Counted from the first letter of the stretch, positions 14,301 through 29,539 are shown. The stretch is 64,000 nucleotides of DNA from Solenopsis invicta (GCF_016802725.1 NC_052665.1:1302001-1366000); one strand, 5' to 3'. The notes: a model not told the origin generated them from the sequence alone. Numbers and translations: made by a program.

Positions 14301-17300
14301 GATTAAACATTGATGATAAATATCGCAGGTAGAGTCCCCTTGATCCGAGCGATGACGACGTGAGTGAGGAATCGACGTGTTTTCAGTGCGATGAAAGAAT
14401 TGCATTTCTAACGTAGCCCCGCGCGTCCAGTGTCCCCATTTACAGGGTAGATCCTATCGACGATTCCGACGACACATTGCAATCGCGCGTACAGACACAC
14501 GCGCGGCCCCGGTCAAGCCTGGATCGGTCGCATCGATAGGCGGCGCGCGGCCGTACCATTATTTCCGAGAATAGCATCATTTTCGATACTATTACCTCGA
14601 GTACACCCGCACGACAGTCCAACGGATGGATACAATGGCGATGTTTGCGCCATGCGGGAGTGGAGACATAGCATACGTAGGCGCGAGTATAGATTAGGCT
14701 GATGGTGCTGGGTGGTGATGCAGGAGCAGGTCTGGCCAGGCCACGATATGCTTACGAGATTGATAATGCCGGCACGTCGGGATCGAATGGCTGCTAGATA
14801 AGTAGAATCCGATATATAGATGACGCTCTACTCGAGCGTACGTACATACATAGCGCTATGCCTAATTGCTCGTAAATGACGGATCACGATGTCAAGTCGG
14901 GAGGTCAAGCGACTCCTCGACGGTGCCTCGGCAACCGGGTTCTCTCCCGCGACCCTGCCCCGCCGTCTAATCCCTCCATACATATCCCTATCCATTCGAT
15001 TTTGAAGCCTGAAATCGGGACGTCGGCTCTCGCTACGTCTCGTTGACGAGCACGGTTCTGCCTCTGTCACTGTCGTTTTAGGGATTTAAATGTGGGTCAT
15101 CCTACCCTTTGTCGATTACGAGGCATCCGTTCAGCTCGCCGAATAACGATGTGATGCTGTGGAAAAAATTTCGAAACAAAAAAAGTCCATCTGCATCCGC
15201 CAGATTGTAAAAAGCGTACGTCAAGCGATGATGGGAATATGTTTGCAATGGCATCGAATTATAAATAGATAATATAAATTAGATGGCGTATAATTGGGCG
15301 ATGTGCGGTTTTACGTGCGTAGCGTGTGATATTTATGCATTTATTTGACGTTGCTTTTTTCGTCCCGATTTTCAGAAAATACGACTCGCAATTAACCTCC
15401 GCTGCTTAATGTGTGGCATAAGAGCCATAACACGGGATGACGGGTACATTCCGGCCGCGCGAGAGTCTCTTTAAGAGCGAAATTTTACACTTTTATAGCG
15501 TATGACTGCACAGAAATGCACTCTACGACACAAATATCGCGCATATGCATTTTGAGTATGCTTGACCATGGATAACGCGATAAACTTTACGACCCGAAGC
15601 TCGTCGCTCGTAATGGATTTGCAATATGTTGCAAACGGAGCGCGGGACGCGCGACATGCGGCAGCATGAAAAGTGTGACGGCTTGCCATCAGGAAAATTA
15701 ATATGGATAGAATTATTTGCTGGAATTTTAAACTGAACCTCAACAGCGCGACTTATTTCGCAAATGTTCATATTTATTTATAGAGGTATATTGAAACTTG
15801 GCTGTTACCTCTTTACCTAGAAATGTCTTTTTTTTTACATTTCTAATATAAATTTAATTTTCAAATCGTCTTCAATTTTCGCAGTCTTTTTATTTTAAGT
15901 TACATGACAACATGACACTTTTTATAAAGCTGAGTTGATATTTTTCCCAATAATTTCTTTACAGTTTTTTCAGGGGGGAAAAGGGTTAATATTTAATAAT
16001 ACGTGATATTACTCAATCTTGTTCAATTTAGAATTGTGTTATGATTGAAAATTAATTCGGCGCGCAATTTATTGAACTTGAGGAAAGTATATAAAATTAC
16101 ATAAGTAATACAAGCACGAAGACTTAGCTGCGACCGTAGAAGGCATTCTTGCTCAATTTGTATTGATATAACAACGGTCAAAATATCTCTCTCTACTACT
16201 TTCTATAAAATTCTTTGCACATCTCTTCATAATTTAAAACTATTTATATATAACCGTACCATATTATTTTTGAACTACGTACCCTTATATTTTGTTACAT
16301 CACGTTAGAAGCGTCGTCAATGTACCATACGTAATTGACGAACATGATCGATGCATCGGAAGATTATGATACTCATTGTATCTCCGATAGTCGTAGCGGA
16401 ATGTCGGCTTCGTCCAATAAGAGTATCCTTACCGTGAATTGAATCCATCTATCAAGTCCGGCCGTCATGATTGGTACTTAAGGGTGGTTTGTTGCTCGGC
16501 TTAGAACAAGATACCTTGATTGAATAGCGGGTGATATACGAGCGCGGATAACGAAAAAGACGGCGCAAATCTGCGGGCTCAAAAAGTTTAGCCGATAAAT
16601 AACCTTTAACGAGCATCGCGATATAGATACGAATTCGATAAAGTGCAACGCTCTCGAGATAACGTTGGTGCACCCCAAGAATTTCGTTACCGCCGTCATT
16701 TCCAGAAAAATTATTTACAAGAGAAATTGCTCGATTCCAAAATGAATTAAATCTAATCGTGTTAATTTTATGATGTGCTTTAAAAACGGTAAAATAAGAC
16801 ATTGTTCCATCTATCAAGATGAAATACATGTATTGCGATTTAAGAATAAATTTCAATTTGCACAACCTGAATTAATATTTGCAAAACTTGAATGTAATTG
16901 CAATTTTAAATATTACATAATAAAAATTTTTAACGAATCGTCCAATTAAATTTCCGTATATTAATGTAGATTAAAGTTTCTCACATATTTTATACTCTCT
17001 GTGAAAGCGAAATATTTGCTTGTCCAAATTTCAACTTAAATTAGATCATAATCCTTTAATAGTATTAATAATATTGAAATTAAATTAATTACTATATTAA
17101 ATTAATATCAATATCATTTCATTGCAATATATTCAATTATGTGATTATTAAAACCGTTATGTTCAGTTGCGCTTTAAGTGTAACCAAAGGAAAATAAAAT
17201 AAAATTGATATTAAAGGAGTAATGGAAAAATTGACATTCGTCGATAAGCATTTTATTGCGTATTTTATTCACTTCTATTCACCGCGAGCGCGTATTTTTA

Positions 17301-18668
17301 ATATTTTCCCGACTCGATATTAATTGTTCGTACTCGTGACAGTGTTGACAGCACGAGGAGTTTCGTTACTAAGAGATGCATGCATTATCCTTTGTTCCAT
17401 GATAGAATATGCGGCTTTTGGTACCGACCAGCATGAAGCAGTACATACGTCATTGTCCAACGGGTGTTCTGCGGTGGTAATTGTCATTTGATCTCGGTAA
17501 CCCTCCCATATATACGTAGCGCCCACAGTTCCTACCCGCCTCGCAGACATTCATCATTTACAGACAATTGCCTCAACTTGCCTTGCACGATGCGTAAGCT
17601 ACTGCTAGGTAACCCTAGTGAGACATCCACCGTTCATTGACGTAATATATATTCCGCATGCGATTGCAATCGTAAGACGATGCGCGCATAACTGCGACAT
17701 GTCTTTGACGGGATTTCGTCATCTGCGGAGTGTAATACTAATTGACTGCGGCCGATCGATACCAGAACGATATTCCCAACGTGGAAAGAAAACTCGCGCC
17801 CGCCGTTGCGTGCGCAAATGATTACGTTGCGGATGTTTAAATATCAATATTATCTTTTTGAGAAATAAATGCTGTATTTCCGATCGCGGTAAAAGTACCG
17901 CTGAAACTTGGCGAAAGGTTAATCGAGGCATTAAGCAATTCTATCATCATTTATTTAGCCAACATTTTCGTCAGAAAATTCTAAATTCGCTCGCACCTAT
18001 CTTAATAATATTATGAATTAATCGAAGCTTTTAGCGTTTAATAAATTTATACGTTGAACTTCTTATCAAATAAAATAATAAACTGTCTAAGCTTGTTTAC
18101 GCACCGTGAATCAAAAACCTAGCAAATTCTGGAAAATAGTTCTAAAATTCATTTTATGGCAGAGAAAGGAGATAAAGTTATCTATTATTCAATTTTACTG
18201 TTTTAAAAATTTATCAATTGATAGTTCCGAAATGATATTAAACCATATATCTTCCAAAGACGTCTCCGTTCGCTGTGATATACGCGTGCTCACTTTAGCA
18301 AGAAGGACTACAGCGAAGATAGAGAATCTCGGAGACTCCATCAACAGTCTATTTTATAAAGCTGTTAATTAAGGACAAGACCCATGGTCACGTTGCGCGT
18401 TAGTAGGAATATCTTGGAACGCCTTATGAATATTTATATACAGCAGGCTGCTGATAATTATACTAGGAGCCGCTACATAAGTCCCCTACCGTTTACGTCT
18501 ACTTACTACTTAAAAATTTATTATCCTTTAGTTTTTATCCTGAAATAGCAATTAAAATAAAAAAAAAAACTTAGCTGCACTTCGTTTTATTATAGGTTAA
18601 TGAGAATTAAAAAAATCCAACGGAATACAAATATAATATCTATACGCTTTCCGAGTGAGATTGACGTG
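11331..18668. other. Gene-poor sequence, GC-richer at 11.3-11.9 and 14.0-15.1 kb
   Basis: On the minus strand a frame at 13335-13625 includes an ATG in good context (AAAATGGCG, ATG at 13601), but its product matches no family known to me. The 14.0-15.1 kb patch is CpG-rich with only short overlapping frames. The rest is AT-rich and featureless. Confidence 0.5.
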
Positions 18669-18703
18669 ATCAAACCAACCGTTGCAAAATCAAACCAACC
18701 GTT
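18669..18703 (+). repeat. 15-bp direct repeat with two AACCGTT sites
   Basis: ATCAAACCAACCGTT occurs at 18669-18683 and 18689-18703, exactly 20 bp apart. AACCGTT fits the animal Myb consensus (YAACNG on one strand). Function is not shown. Confidence 0.7.
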
Positions 18704-19615
18704 ACGCGTTTGTTAGCTAAGGGAGATGGTACATAAACGTCCGGAAAAACAACACGTCAAGTTGTTGAGCTTAATTCGAAAGCGGAAAGGCTACCGCGAA
18801 CAATGTATAATTAGGAAAATAATCTGAAAACTCAGGTCGTGAAGAGGAATGGGCAAATTACATGCACTAATTATTTGCATAAATATTTATGGTAGAGTTA
18901 CTTGCTTGCAAGAACACGCGCATTTCGTCCGTATGCCAAAATTCAAAATGCATATGCTGTAGGTAAATGGAAATTAGCAAAATGTGCTTCTGAAATTTTC
19001 GCGTAATAAGATAGCGAAAATCAGCTTAACGCGAAATCACCGTGAGATGCAAATCCAGATTTTTACAGTATGGGGATTTGCCGCTGAGATCTCTGCTCGC
19101 GCGAAATATTCGCCTTGGCGCATTACTAGTCAGACACCATAGATCTGAACGGGAGCACTCCAAGGCGGTAGTCTAAATCTACTGCGGTTTTGCCGTGAAT
19201 CTCGGAGGTAACATACCGAGAAACTCTGTTTACGGCCGAATCCTCAGGATCGCTAAATCCAGGTTACTCATTTCCTCTACATCGACCTCGATGCACGAAA
19301 AGCGTTTTAATGAATTCTCTCGCGCGAGATGAGCCGCTAAATGCTACGCAAATTTATGAGAGAGCGAGGTACGTACGCGCCACATACAATAATAATAATA
19401 ATTTTGCAAAAATAGCAAAAATGAAATAATTTATAATATAATATTTTTTAATGCATTCCATATATTTAAAAATATTAAAATGTTAGAGATTAGAGATAAA
19501 TTAACCATTAAAAATAGATTATGTATTTTTTCACGTTTCTCTCATATTAAGTTAAAAAAGACTTTGATTTTTTTTGTACAATTTGGAATAAAATTTAAGC
19601 GTAATGCAATGTAGA

Positions 19616-19618
<3 letters not shown>

Positions 19619-19660
<42 letters not shown>

Positions 19661-19683
19661 CTCCCCTCTCCCTCTCTTCTTTC
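19619..19683. repeat. (TC)n and CT-rich tract
   Basis: About 18 TC units followed by CT-rich sequence with no purine until about 19684. Confidence 0.9.
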
Positions 19684-21588
19684 TAAAATTTTGAAATAAA
19701 AGTTCAGCCTTGTATAAGTACGAATATAAAATCACTGCTTCTCCCACTCGGAGATGAGCTTACCCGACCGGAAGTTATTATGAAGCAGAAACGAGAATAA
19801 ATCTCGACGTAAATCACAAGCGCGAACATTCCTTGGAATTATTCGCGTCGTGGATTACGCGTTTGCGTTCGAAGTGGACGTGCGCTTAGAGAAGGCGAAA
19901 ACTCCTTGCCCTCCCGAGTTATGAGGGCAGCTCAAATTCGTATCACGCCACCTGCGTAATATCGGCTGCACAACTTATCGCTTTTCGCCGCAACGTTGAC
20001 CAACGTAAATAACGCCTGTATCACTGGACATATCCGTTTCATCGTCCGACCGTTTCTATTTGCCTTTCAACAAAATCAAGAGACATTTCGTCAGATAGAG
20101 CGACGTCAAAGCTGCGTCATTTTGCTGCGAGCAAAGAGGAACTTTTTAACGCCACACATGCCCTACAATTGCGCAAAAATTAAAAAACCATTCGTATTGT
20201 CATTGTATCAATCTATACAATTTGCGCATCATTACTGCTGTTATATAGGTATATCCGCAAGCTTAAATCCTTTCTTTATTAAATATTTATTGAAACGCCA
20301 AGTATTACAGCAGATTAAAAAAAAGCACGTATACTCGTAGAAATGCAGAAAATATATAGATTCGTCTAATTAAAAAAATACCTTTATAATACAATGATAT
20401 TGAGGACAATTTCTTGAGAATTGCAACGTTTTATAATACGTGCATTATTTTATATACGAACGAAAAGAAACGAGAAATTAACTAAAGAAAGATAATCCCA
20501 TTTCTATTTTTGCGCCGACAGAAACAAAGAGGTAATAGTAATCTTTGAGTTTAGTTAACGAATTTTATCGCAATTAGCTTTATATTGGATTTGAAAGATA
20601 TAAGAGGTTCCTGAGAATGCAAAAATAAATAAATGTATTGTCAAGTTATTCTTTATATACATATTGTATTGAACGTTAATAATATATAGAAAACCGCGAC
20701 GGCTGTTTTATAGTAAAGAGTATTTTAAAACAGTAATTGGATCAAACCCTATGCAAAAGTGGAAAAAAGGAGTGTTTCCTTTGATACGTTTCATTAAGCT
20801 CTGCTAGGATTCTAAAAATATTGCATTGCTCAATCCAGTTTGCCGTTCCATTATAACGATATAGTACATTCTTTTTTTCCTACGATTATACTTTACAAGT
20901 TTTTAACGAAGAGGATATCATCGTGTCTCTAATGTATTCCGCTTCATTAAATGAAGTCTCTATTTCGAGCTATCATTAACCCCGATAGATACGAAGAAAA
21001 AAAAGGGGGATGGTAATAAATACCAATCTCTACGGTGCGTAGTAGTCTCAGGGCAGAAATCTCTATTAAGCCAGGAAATCGATTATGTCTCCGGCAACGG
21101 CAGCCGCGCAGTCATTCTAAACTAAACAAAAAAGTCGCTGATGCCTTGTCGGACTTCTGCTCCTGATATGCAAACGTAAGCTCTGGCCAGAGGTATATAT
21201 ACATATACACATATATCTATGTATGTACGGCGAAAGGGTCCAGCAGATGTAGGATTACTGCTGCACCATTGCGAGAGGACCTATAGCGTGTGGTCCCGAA
21301 ACGGTTCTGTGCAGAGGAGAGTTGCAGGAACCGAAAGAGGGAATGGTATAGCGGAGAGGAATGACGAGGAGGGTGGGAGGGAGGAGAGGAAGAGGAAAAG
21401 GAAGAGAGTACGGTTTCACCCGAATGCATCGATAGCACGGTGGCCCAGTTCCCTTTCCCTCCTTCACCTCCTTCTCTGATCCCTCTCATTTTCTTGCTCT
21501 CCTCGTCTATCCACCACCCTCTCTTGCAATGCTATCTTTGTCGATCTGTCCGTTGACATCTAACCGATTATTCTTTCTCTTACCTTCT

Positions 21589-21592
<4 letters not shown>

Positions 21593-21629
<37 letters not shown>
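21593..21629. repeat. (TC)n microsatellite
   Basis: About 18 TC units at the edge of a GC-rich block. Confidence 0.9.
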
Positions 21630-21632
<3 letters not shown>

Positions 21633-23563
21633 TTCTCTCACAACATCCCCGAATTTATAGGCGACCTCGTCGCTACACATCCGCGATTCAATAGAGTTAC
21701 GATGATATGGAAGTAATTTCGGAAGTCCTTGAAATTGCATACGAAGAAAGTTGTACGGTATGTCTGCACTGCAGGGGATACATATATTATTGTTATTATT
21801 ACATGTTTATAAACTATGAACGTACAAGCGATTAAGATCCATTGTTATCACACTAAACCGTAATATTTCGTATCTCTCGTAAAGACAATCGTACGAATTA
21901 TGTATTATGTATCGCGCATACTTGAACGCAGATAACATACATGGCTGTGACATAGTGACCGCAATGCATACGGTAGGAACACTTGCGATTAGAGTGGAGG
22001 TTCACAGTCGCCACGAACACAGAATTATATTGATTGCAACACTCATCAACGATTAATTTCTCTGGAGCTCTATCTATATGCGATGTTAGCACATATACTC
22101 CAATATCCTGTGGAGTGCACAATTGCAAACCGCAATTCTGGTCCACTGAATGATTCCGAGAGCCGACATAATGTTTCCTAGTAATTTAACCGAACATATG
22201 CTTGTATTGTATATCTTTGTGAAACCGTAAAAATCGTGGGAAAATCATACGTTTGAACATTCGGTTAAAGAAAATAAAGAAGTAACTATATCACGTAACG
22301 CATTCAATAAGTATTATCATTTTACGTTAGTTTAAGTACACGAGTTGGGCTTGTCGCGATTTTGCATTGCCAAACATTTATTTTTAATTATTAATATCGG
22401 ATGCTCGCGTGTGTGCGCGCGTATCCTCGTACAACTCAATAGTTGAACAAACTCACACGATGCCCAAATTAACAAGCATACAACGAAGACAGTGCACTCA
22501 ATATTTCAATTAAAATCTATGGCAGTTTGCGGATTTGCGTCACAACGGTCTTACTATACGAACGTTTGACGATGTTCGATCCGCACATTGGACCGCAAAC
22601 CTCGAGGTTACAAATTATTCGCAATCACGCAGAGTGGTTTCCCTATATCCTTCGATGGCATGTTCGTGGAAAATTAATTTGGTTCCGAGCCTTAGTTGCA
22701 ACGTCGCGTCCGAAGATTCATCGTGACGCGTTCAAACTTGCATATCAGAATTAATTGAACAACCGCTGTTAATACGAGAAAGTTTACAACTTTCAGGCAT
22801 TCCCTGTAACGACGTCTTAAAATTCCCTCAATGATTCACGATTGACGTGCATACGCGAATAACGCAATTTTCAAAAAATTTCGAGCTCAACGCTTTAAAG
22901 CGTATCAGATTATCGAAGCTTCCCATTTTCCGCTTATTATCTACTTTATCTCTCCGCGCTTTTCGGAAAGAGCGTACAATCTTTTGCCTCTCAGCTTGAT
23001 ATAGGGCTTGATCGGGGCTTGGTTTATACCCTGGCGTCTGCATGCATACAGATATCTCCAACGTATTTTTTTCTTTCGCGATATCCGTCGACGCTGGCGA
23101 ATCGCTAACGGTATCCAGTTAGCCGCGCGGCAGATCCTGAGCAATACTGGCATTACCCAGCACCTTAATGGTTGTACCGAGCCAAGTTCTTGGCCACCGA
23201 AGAAACGACCCGCTTTACTATAAATTCCAGATAAGCCGAGGTTTATGGACGGCGTGTAGTTAAGACATCACGCTCTCGCGCGCATGAACGCACATCCCAT
23301 CCGTGTCGCAGAAAACAAACAATCCGCGCAACTGTCTTTGTTCGTCGATGCTAGTTGAGGGTTGATGACTCAATGGTACGCGCTGTAAGTAAGGAATATT
23401 TCAATTCTCGCAGTTTAATCGTAACGCCATCGATTAGATTTCAGATGAGAAGTCTCAAATAATATCGCTTTGTGTATAATAAGACTTGCTATATTTACAT
23501 GAAATTGAGACTAATTGGAAACGATTGAATACTTCAGTGTGTGTGAGAAAAGGAAACGTTTAT

Positions 23564-23636
23564 CACACACACACACACACGCGTGCGCGCACCCACGCGC
23601 GCACACACACGCGCACGCGCGCGCACACGCACACAT
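23564..23636. repeat. CA/CG alternating tract, Z-DNA-prone
   Basis: Nearly continuous purine-pyrimidine alternation over 73 bp: (CA)n, then mixed CGCG/CACA blocks, broken by one ACCC. Confidence 0.9.
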
Positions 23637-26600
23637 CTGGAAAAATTATCATGAAAATTTTATATATAATTTTCCTATATTTAAATGTAGGGCGATGTAT
23701 CATTTTATTTTTATTAGAATATTCAATAATCAGAGATGAAGCAGCAGAATCGAAAAGCGCAATTTATAAAACGATCGATATTTAAATGCTCAGATGGTAG
23801 TCGAAGGGCTACGAGAATGAAAATTAATTTCGCCGTCGATGCCTTTTCGTCAGCATCGGTGCAGCTTTAATCGAGAGATTTTATTTTTGCCGGTGTCGGT
23901 CGTAGTGAGATTAGTTAATCAACGCTGAAGATTGGCTGCTTCCGTCGCAAGAGGTGCGTCGGGCCTCCTTCAAGTTTTAGCGGCCGACGCGACGGTGTCT
24001 CCGGGCTACGTTTGCCTTCCTTAAACTTGAATTTTTCATCTAATTCCGACGGAGGGTCGAGCAAACGACTACGCGTCAATTTCCGCGCGGATTAAATATT
24101 AGAGAGGTGAAGCGTCTTTTCCTTACCTCTCTCGCAAGGAGTCACGGATGAAAGAAGACTTGGAGGGATCCGACACCGGGAGACGAATGGTTGTAAGATG
24201 CGCCGTGTGTTAGGAACGATATTCGATGCGAGATGACGTTTAGAGAGTTAGGGTAGTTTTCCTGACGCGGGGAAGGAAGAGTATGCCCGATGATTTAACG
24301 GCAACATAAATATTGCATCTTTTCGAAAGTTTCGACGGCGCATCGAATGCTGTAATTTTTAAAGATAAACGGCGATCACTCGGTCACTGCTACGAAATCG
24401 AGGAATATTGTTTGTTAGTAATCAAATTCTGCGCACTGAGCGGTGTTTCATGCTACGCACAATGATTCAAATCAAATTTCTTTTCAATACTGCTGTTACT
24501 TCATATTCAAAGAATGTTCGTTGAATATTTAATTATGCAATTACTTTACGTACATAACGAATGGAAATTTATTAAATGCACACGACTGAGAAATACGTTA
24601 TAAATGGAATAAATTGATTTAATCAACTGTAATAGTATTTACACGTGAAACCGTGCATTTGATGCGAATTCGTTTAGTTAAGTGTTACTTGTGACATTTC
24701 ATATTTCTATCGACAGCTAATTACAAACATCAACGCTCGGGTGAACACATCGTGTGCATGTTATTAATTACGCGGATGCATTTATCGCACCAATATGTAG
24801 TGACAAACAGCGTAGATTTGGCCTAAATTACGATTGGGTACAACGCCATCCTATAGAGGAATAATATTTTGCAAGGAATTATAGCTCCAAAATGTCTTAA
24901 AGGAAAATATATTTTGAAATAGACGAAAACTGGGTGAACTTTGATTTATTAACATGGAAATGAATTGAATATAAAATCCTTCTGTGAACTTTTTATTCTT
25001 CATATTAATGGTAAAAATATTATTTTAAAAGTTGCAAAATATTAACATATGAAGTTACTGCAACATGAACCATCGCGCGGTGTAAAGTGATGTAACATGG
25101 TACTTATTGTAGAAAATGGACAAAAATATTGTGATGTTTTTTTTTTACAATGAAAGATTACATTTTTTTACAAAACTATCTACTACGACTTTATAATGTA
25201 ATTTATTTACATTTTGTATCACTAAAAAGCATTCTATTTTTTTTCTAAAGCATTAGATTTTTTTGTATTTTTTTTTGCTACCATTTTGATTGTTTTACTT
25301 TTTTTGCAGGATTTTTTTTCTAATCCATTCTAGTGGTAAGCTTCCGAAACATAAATGTGTGAACTAAATCACCCGCAATCTCTACAAAATCTCAATTTAT
25401 GCGATGAGTCATGTAACAATTTCATGCGTAAATATTTTGTGGTTTTTTGTTATTAATATAATAGTAAATACAAATAGTTTACAAAAGGATTTCGTCTTTA
25501 ATTCATTCTTACGATTATTAATATTAATGAGTCAAAATTTACCGACATTTCGCTTTTTCAAAAACCTTTCTATCCCCCTTTGAAACTAAAAATACATTTT
25601 TTAAAGACTTGACCTTTATCTAATAACATGGCACAGGAAGGCAGTAGAACGTGCAGTTGAGTGATGCAAACTCTCGACCGAGATAAAAGTGTCTATCGCG
25701 CCTCATTCGCTTATTGTTGAAATGCCAACAAGTTACAAAATGTCGACAATTTACCGCGTACCCTCCTCTGAATGTCGCCGAGCGATGGGACGTATGAAAG
25801 AGTGTGCAGGCGGATCGTTCATCGCGCATCTCGTAGGAGAATTGATTTTTCCGGGCGGAAGTGAACGCCAATAAACGAAACACGGCACTCAGTCACTCAG
25901 TCGCTCAGCGAAGTTGACCGAGATTCGGCTGGCAAAGCACAATAACTCGCCACATCAGTCCCGGGATTTTGCAGAGCCCGCGCTGCGAGCAACGCGTGCA
26001 CACACATCTATGTGGCGTTGCTGCAAGCTCTGCGGAGCGTTTTCACGCTCCGATGAATCCTGCAGTCCGATTGAATCGAGATGTTCCCGTGGCCGTGTTC
26101 GTTTCCCGGTTTGCGAATTTCCAATAAAAGGTCTACAAGACAGGACTGGGTTATCGTCGAAAGTGAGATGAGATGGCGTAATTATTTAAAATTACGTTCA
26201 TTCCAGTATAGAAAAAAATTATCTACCTGCGATCGCCTAACGTCTTGATCAATCAAATCCAAAGATTTTCCATTTCAAGGCATGAAGAAAAATTCTTTTT
26301 TCGAGAAATCGTCAAAATTCTCTTTACAAAGTGTACTACTAATGCGCAAATAGTGGAAGATATTTGAAATCTGAATTGGAAATTGTACATGTACGTATCT
26401 TTTTCATATCAAAATTGGATCACGTTAGAGGCGAATTATTATCGTAATCCTCGCCGAGCTTTTTAATCATTTATCGTACATCCGCATCGTCTGTAATGCT
26501 TTCTGTTGCTTTACAACGTAAGCATAAATATTCAGACTGTATTTAATATTTTGCAATATTCCACGAAGCTTATACAACATATTTGCTCTTACTCTTTTAC

Positions 26601-27050
26601 TAATGATAAATTTACAATTATCCAAATTATTCTTAACTTTAATTAAAATTTGTTAAGTATTTTTATGTTACACACATACCTTAGCCGTAAAAACTATATA
26701 CGTACACAATCCTATTTGTTTATATCATGTGTATGAAATGTGCGTTCCATTTTCTCAATTTCCCCTGTAAAATTTTCCATTTAAATATCATTGCCAATCA
26801 ACAGTCAAATTTCATCAAAAATAATTGGGTCCATTCATTATTTCTATACGATAAATCGTATTGTGCTCTAGCCCTTTTACATAACTCTGCATTTTAATCC
26901 AGCCTTTTCGAGCCACAGCATAAAATTGCTTTTGATTGTATTTCGGAGTTTTTTTTACGCGTTACGCATAAGGTACCTTTATTGGAACAGTTCGTAACAA
27001 TGATCGAACGATCACGCGATATTACCGCATCTCGCAGTTTTAACGATGGT
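23637..27050. other. Gene-poor sequence, mixed composition
   Basis: Higher-complexity, CpG-containing sequence at 23800-24300 and 25620-26170 is separated by AT-rich DNA with short poly-T runs (25140-25320). The two patches have the texture of regulatory or exon sequence, but no splice-bounded frame could be supported. Confidence 0.5.
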
Positions 27051-28429
27051 AGTCTTTAAAAAAAAAAAAAAAGTTTACGCGCTCGCAGGTTCATCGCTCA
27101 ACGCGCGTAAGGAATAAACGTGCCGCGTATTGATTACGAGCTGGAATTTGGATTTCTTCCGCCGAAAACGCGGGTGACGATCACGGGTGGAAATGTGACT
27201 CTCGAAAGGGTCAAACAATAAATTACTCCGGGCGTACCCGGCAGTAAACGGCGCTATTAACTTTCCCGTCGAAACGACAAATCCGTTTAACGCGCGGCTA
27301 CGCCGACTGCATCGGTAATAAGTTTCATTCGCATCCAGCCCAGCGCCGCGGCACTCGAAGAGACTATTAGTCGTGCGTTTGTTTTACGAATGCAGATACG
27401 CAGGTATTATGAGGTGCAGCTGCGCCGCAGGTGCGGAGAGGAAAATACGGTAAATCCGACCGGGATTTTTCGAACTGACGTATACCGGTCGTTATACAAG
27501 AACGGTGGCGCGTGTGTGCGTGAAAGTGATACGTGCCTCGCCATGAAAACACGCGCATTCGCATACATATTGTTTATGGGCGGCGAATGAATTTGTACTT
27601 TAATTCGGATAAAAACACGCGTCGAAAAACTTTACGATCGCAAAACACCATGAGAGCACACAGACACCGGGATTGTAATCAAAATTTTCCATGTCGCAGT
27701 ATTATCATAATCGAGTCGTAACGCGTATAAACTCAAAGGCTGACCTCGTAAACAGGATTATCAGCTGCAAAAATCGCGCGCGTTGACCGTGTTGCTAAAA
27801 ACGTTCCTCGCATTACCGAAAAAGCGTACAACATTTTGACGGATGACATTCGCTATTCAAGGCGCGCGCGATCGCTTTACGTGATCGCGGGGAACTACGG
27901 TGGATTAAACGAGAAACACGAGAGAAGCCGACGAATAAGCCGATATAAAGTACGAAAATATATTTTCCAATGGGAAAGTGGTCGATTCGCGCCGTGGCAC
28001 GAGAAAAAGATGCGAGAGTGGCTGAAAAGCAGAATCGATCAGCTGATACCCTGGGGTGAGCTAAAGTTTCGTTTACCGACCTCCTCGCCGATACACTGCA
28101 AATGGCATATCCCCGTGGTACGCATTATATACATATATATAAAATATGTGTGGGTGTGTGTGTGTAATATATTATATATATTTACGAGTGCTACTCTCCC
28201 GTACGTCGCGAGAAGCAATATAACTTTCTCACCAATTAATTTCATAGCAACAAACGTGAGCGATTAATTCCAAGTTAAACGGCGCCGGCGCAAATTCGGA
28301 TGGTAATGAGGTCACGAGATTGCTATGGACTGGCAACGGGGGAGTTACACGCTCACCTCCCAGATCCATATGGTCCTCTCTCGTCCCGCCCTCTTGGATT
28401 CTTCGAGTTCTGTACCCTTTTTCCCCCTC

Positions 28430-28451
28430 TTCCTCCTCCTCCTCCTCCTCT
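28430..28451. repeat. (TCC)n microsatellite
   Basis: About seven TCC units within a pyrimidine-rich stretch. Confidence 0.88.
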
Positions 28452-29539
28452 TCCTTCTTCCGTCTTTCCGTTCTTTCTCGGAATAATCTGATTTCAGTCA
28501 TTGTTAGGAGCTTTTACTTCGGCGTGTTCTCAGATCCGTTCCGGCTTGTTTGGCAACTCACGCAACCCATCTTCAGATTGGGGTGAGCGATCCACTCTGC
28601 CGATTTCATTAATCAATATGCAAATTCTTTCGTTTAGCGCTCTGCCGCAAATCGAAAAGAACTGGAAACTTACACTCTCTCCGTAGAAGTTGCGTAATGC
28701 GTCGACAGAACTTGCATGCTCCGCAAGTAAGTCGGTGTGCTTTGTTTCGTTCAAATTTCTACGCCGTATTGGAATCTCGCGTCTAATTCACATTGACTTG
28801 GCGAACGATTGCGGAGGGCAGTATCTGATTGGCAGTTTGATTTCGATATGAAAGCTACGTGTAAATATAATGAGAGCGCGTCTGAGAATCTCCCACCGGT
28901 GCGCTAATAAAAGTTTCAAGGGGATTCTACCGCAGTGGACAGTGGGCGATGGTTCAGCTCGCTCGGAAGCAGCCCTGCGGATGGCATCCTCGGCTACAAC
29001 TTTCGTGAAGCCCAACCTGAATTATTTGCATGGTACACCTCAAAGCCTTGACCGAGCAGTGCTTACCGTTACTACAACAGAGAAAAAGAAAGGCGAAAAA
29101 GGAGGAAAGGCACAAAATTGGATACCTGGATAGAGACGAGGCCAGATAGGAAACTTTATTCTCCGCTCATGGCATCAGCCGGAAAATGTTGGGAATCAAA
29201 TAATCGTGTTCTTTTCTATCTTAACGGAAAAGCAAAATAGTTGAGCTCGCTGAAAGCACTGCTGTAATTTCGTGATATTTAGTCACCTACGTACACAAAT
29301 ATCTCATCAATGTGTGCGCGCGGGCTTTGTACATTTTATGCGCTCTCCCTTTTGACAACAAATTAAAATGTTGTTCCTGAGATACATAGCTGCAACGGGC
29401 TAATACGGTTTCCGTAATATAGCGATGCACCGTTTATTTACAGCCACCTTCGTTTAATTAACATATCCTCAAAATAGACGCATTGTTTGCCGCGTCGTAT
29501 GTTTGTACATGGTACATTCTCGTACGCGTAGCACTCGAG

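Larger units (their letters stand above)
18704..23563. other. Gene-poor sequence with a purine-rich island
   Basis: AT-rich apart from a G/A-rich stretch at 21330-21420 and the TC tracts. All frames at 21.2-21.75 kb derive from low-complexity sequence. No gene is recognised. Confidence 0.55.

Noticed and set aside
23486..23785. His/Thr/Ala-repeat frames
   Set aside because: They are translations of the CA/CG tract.
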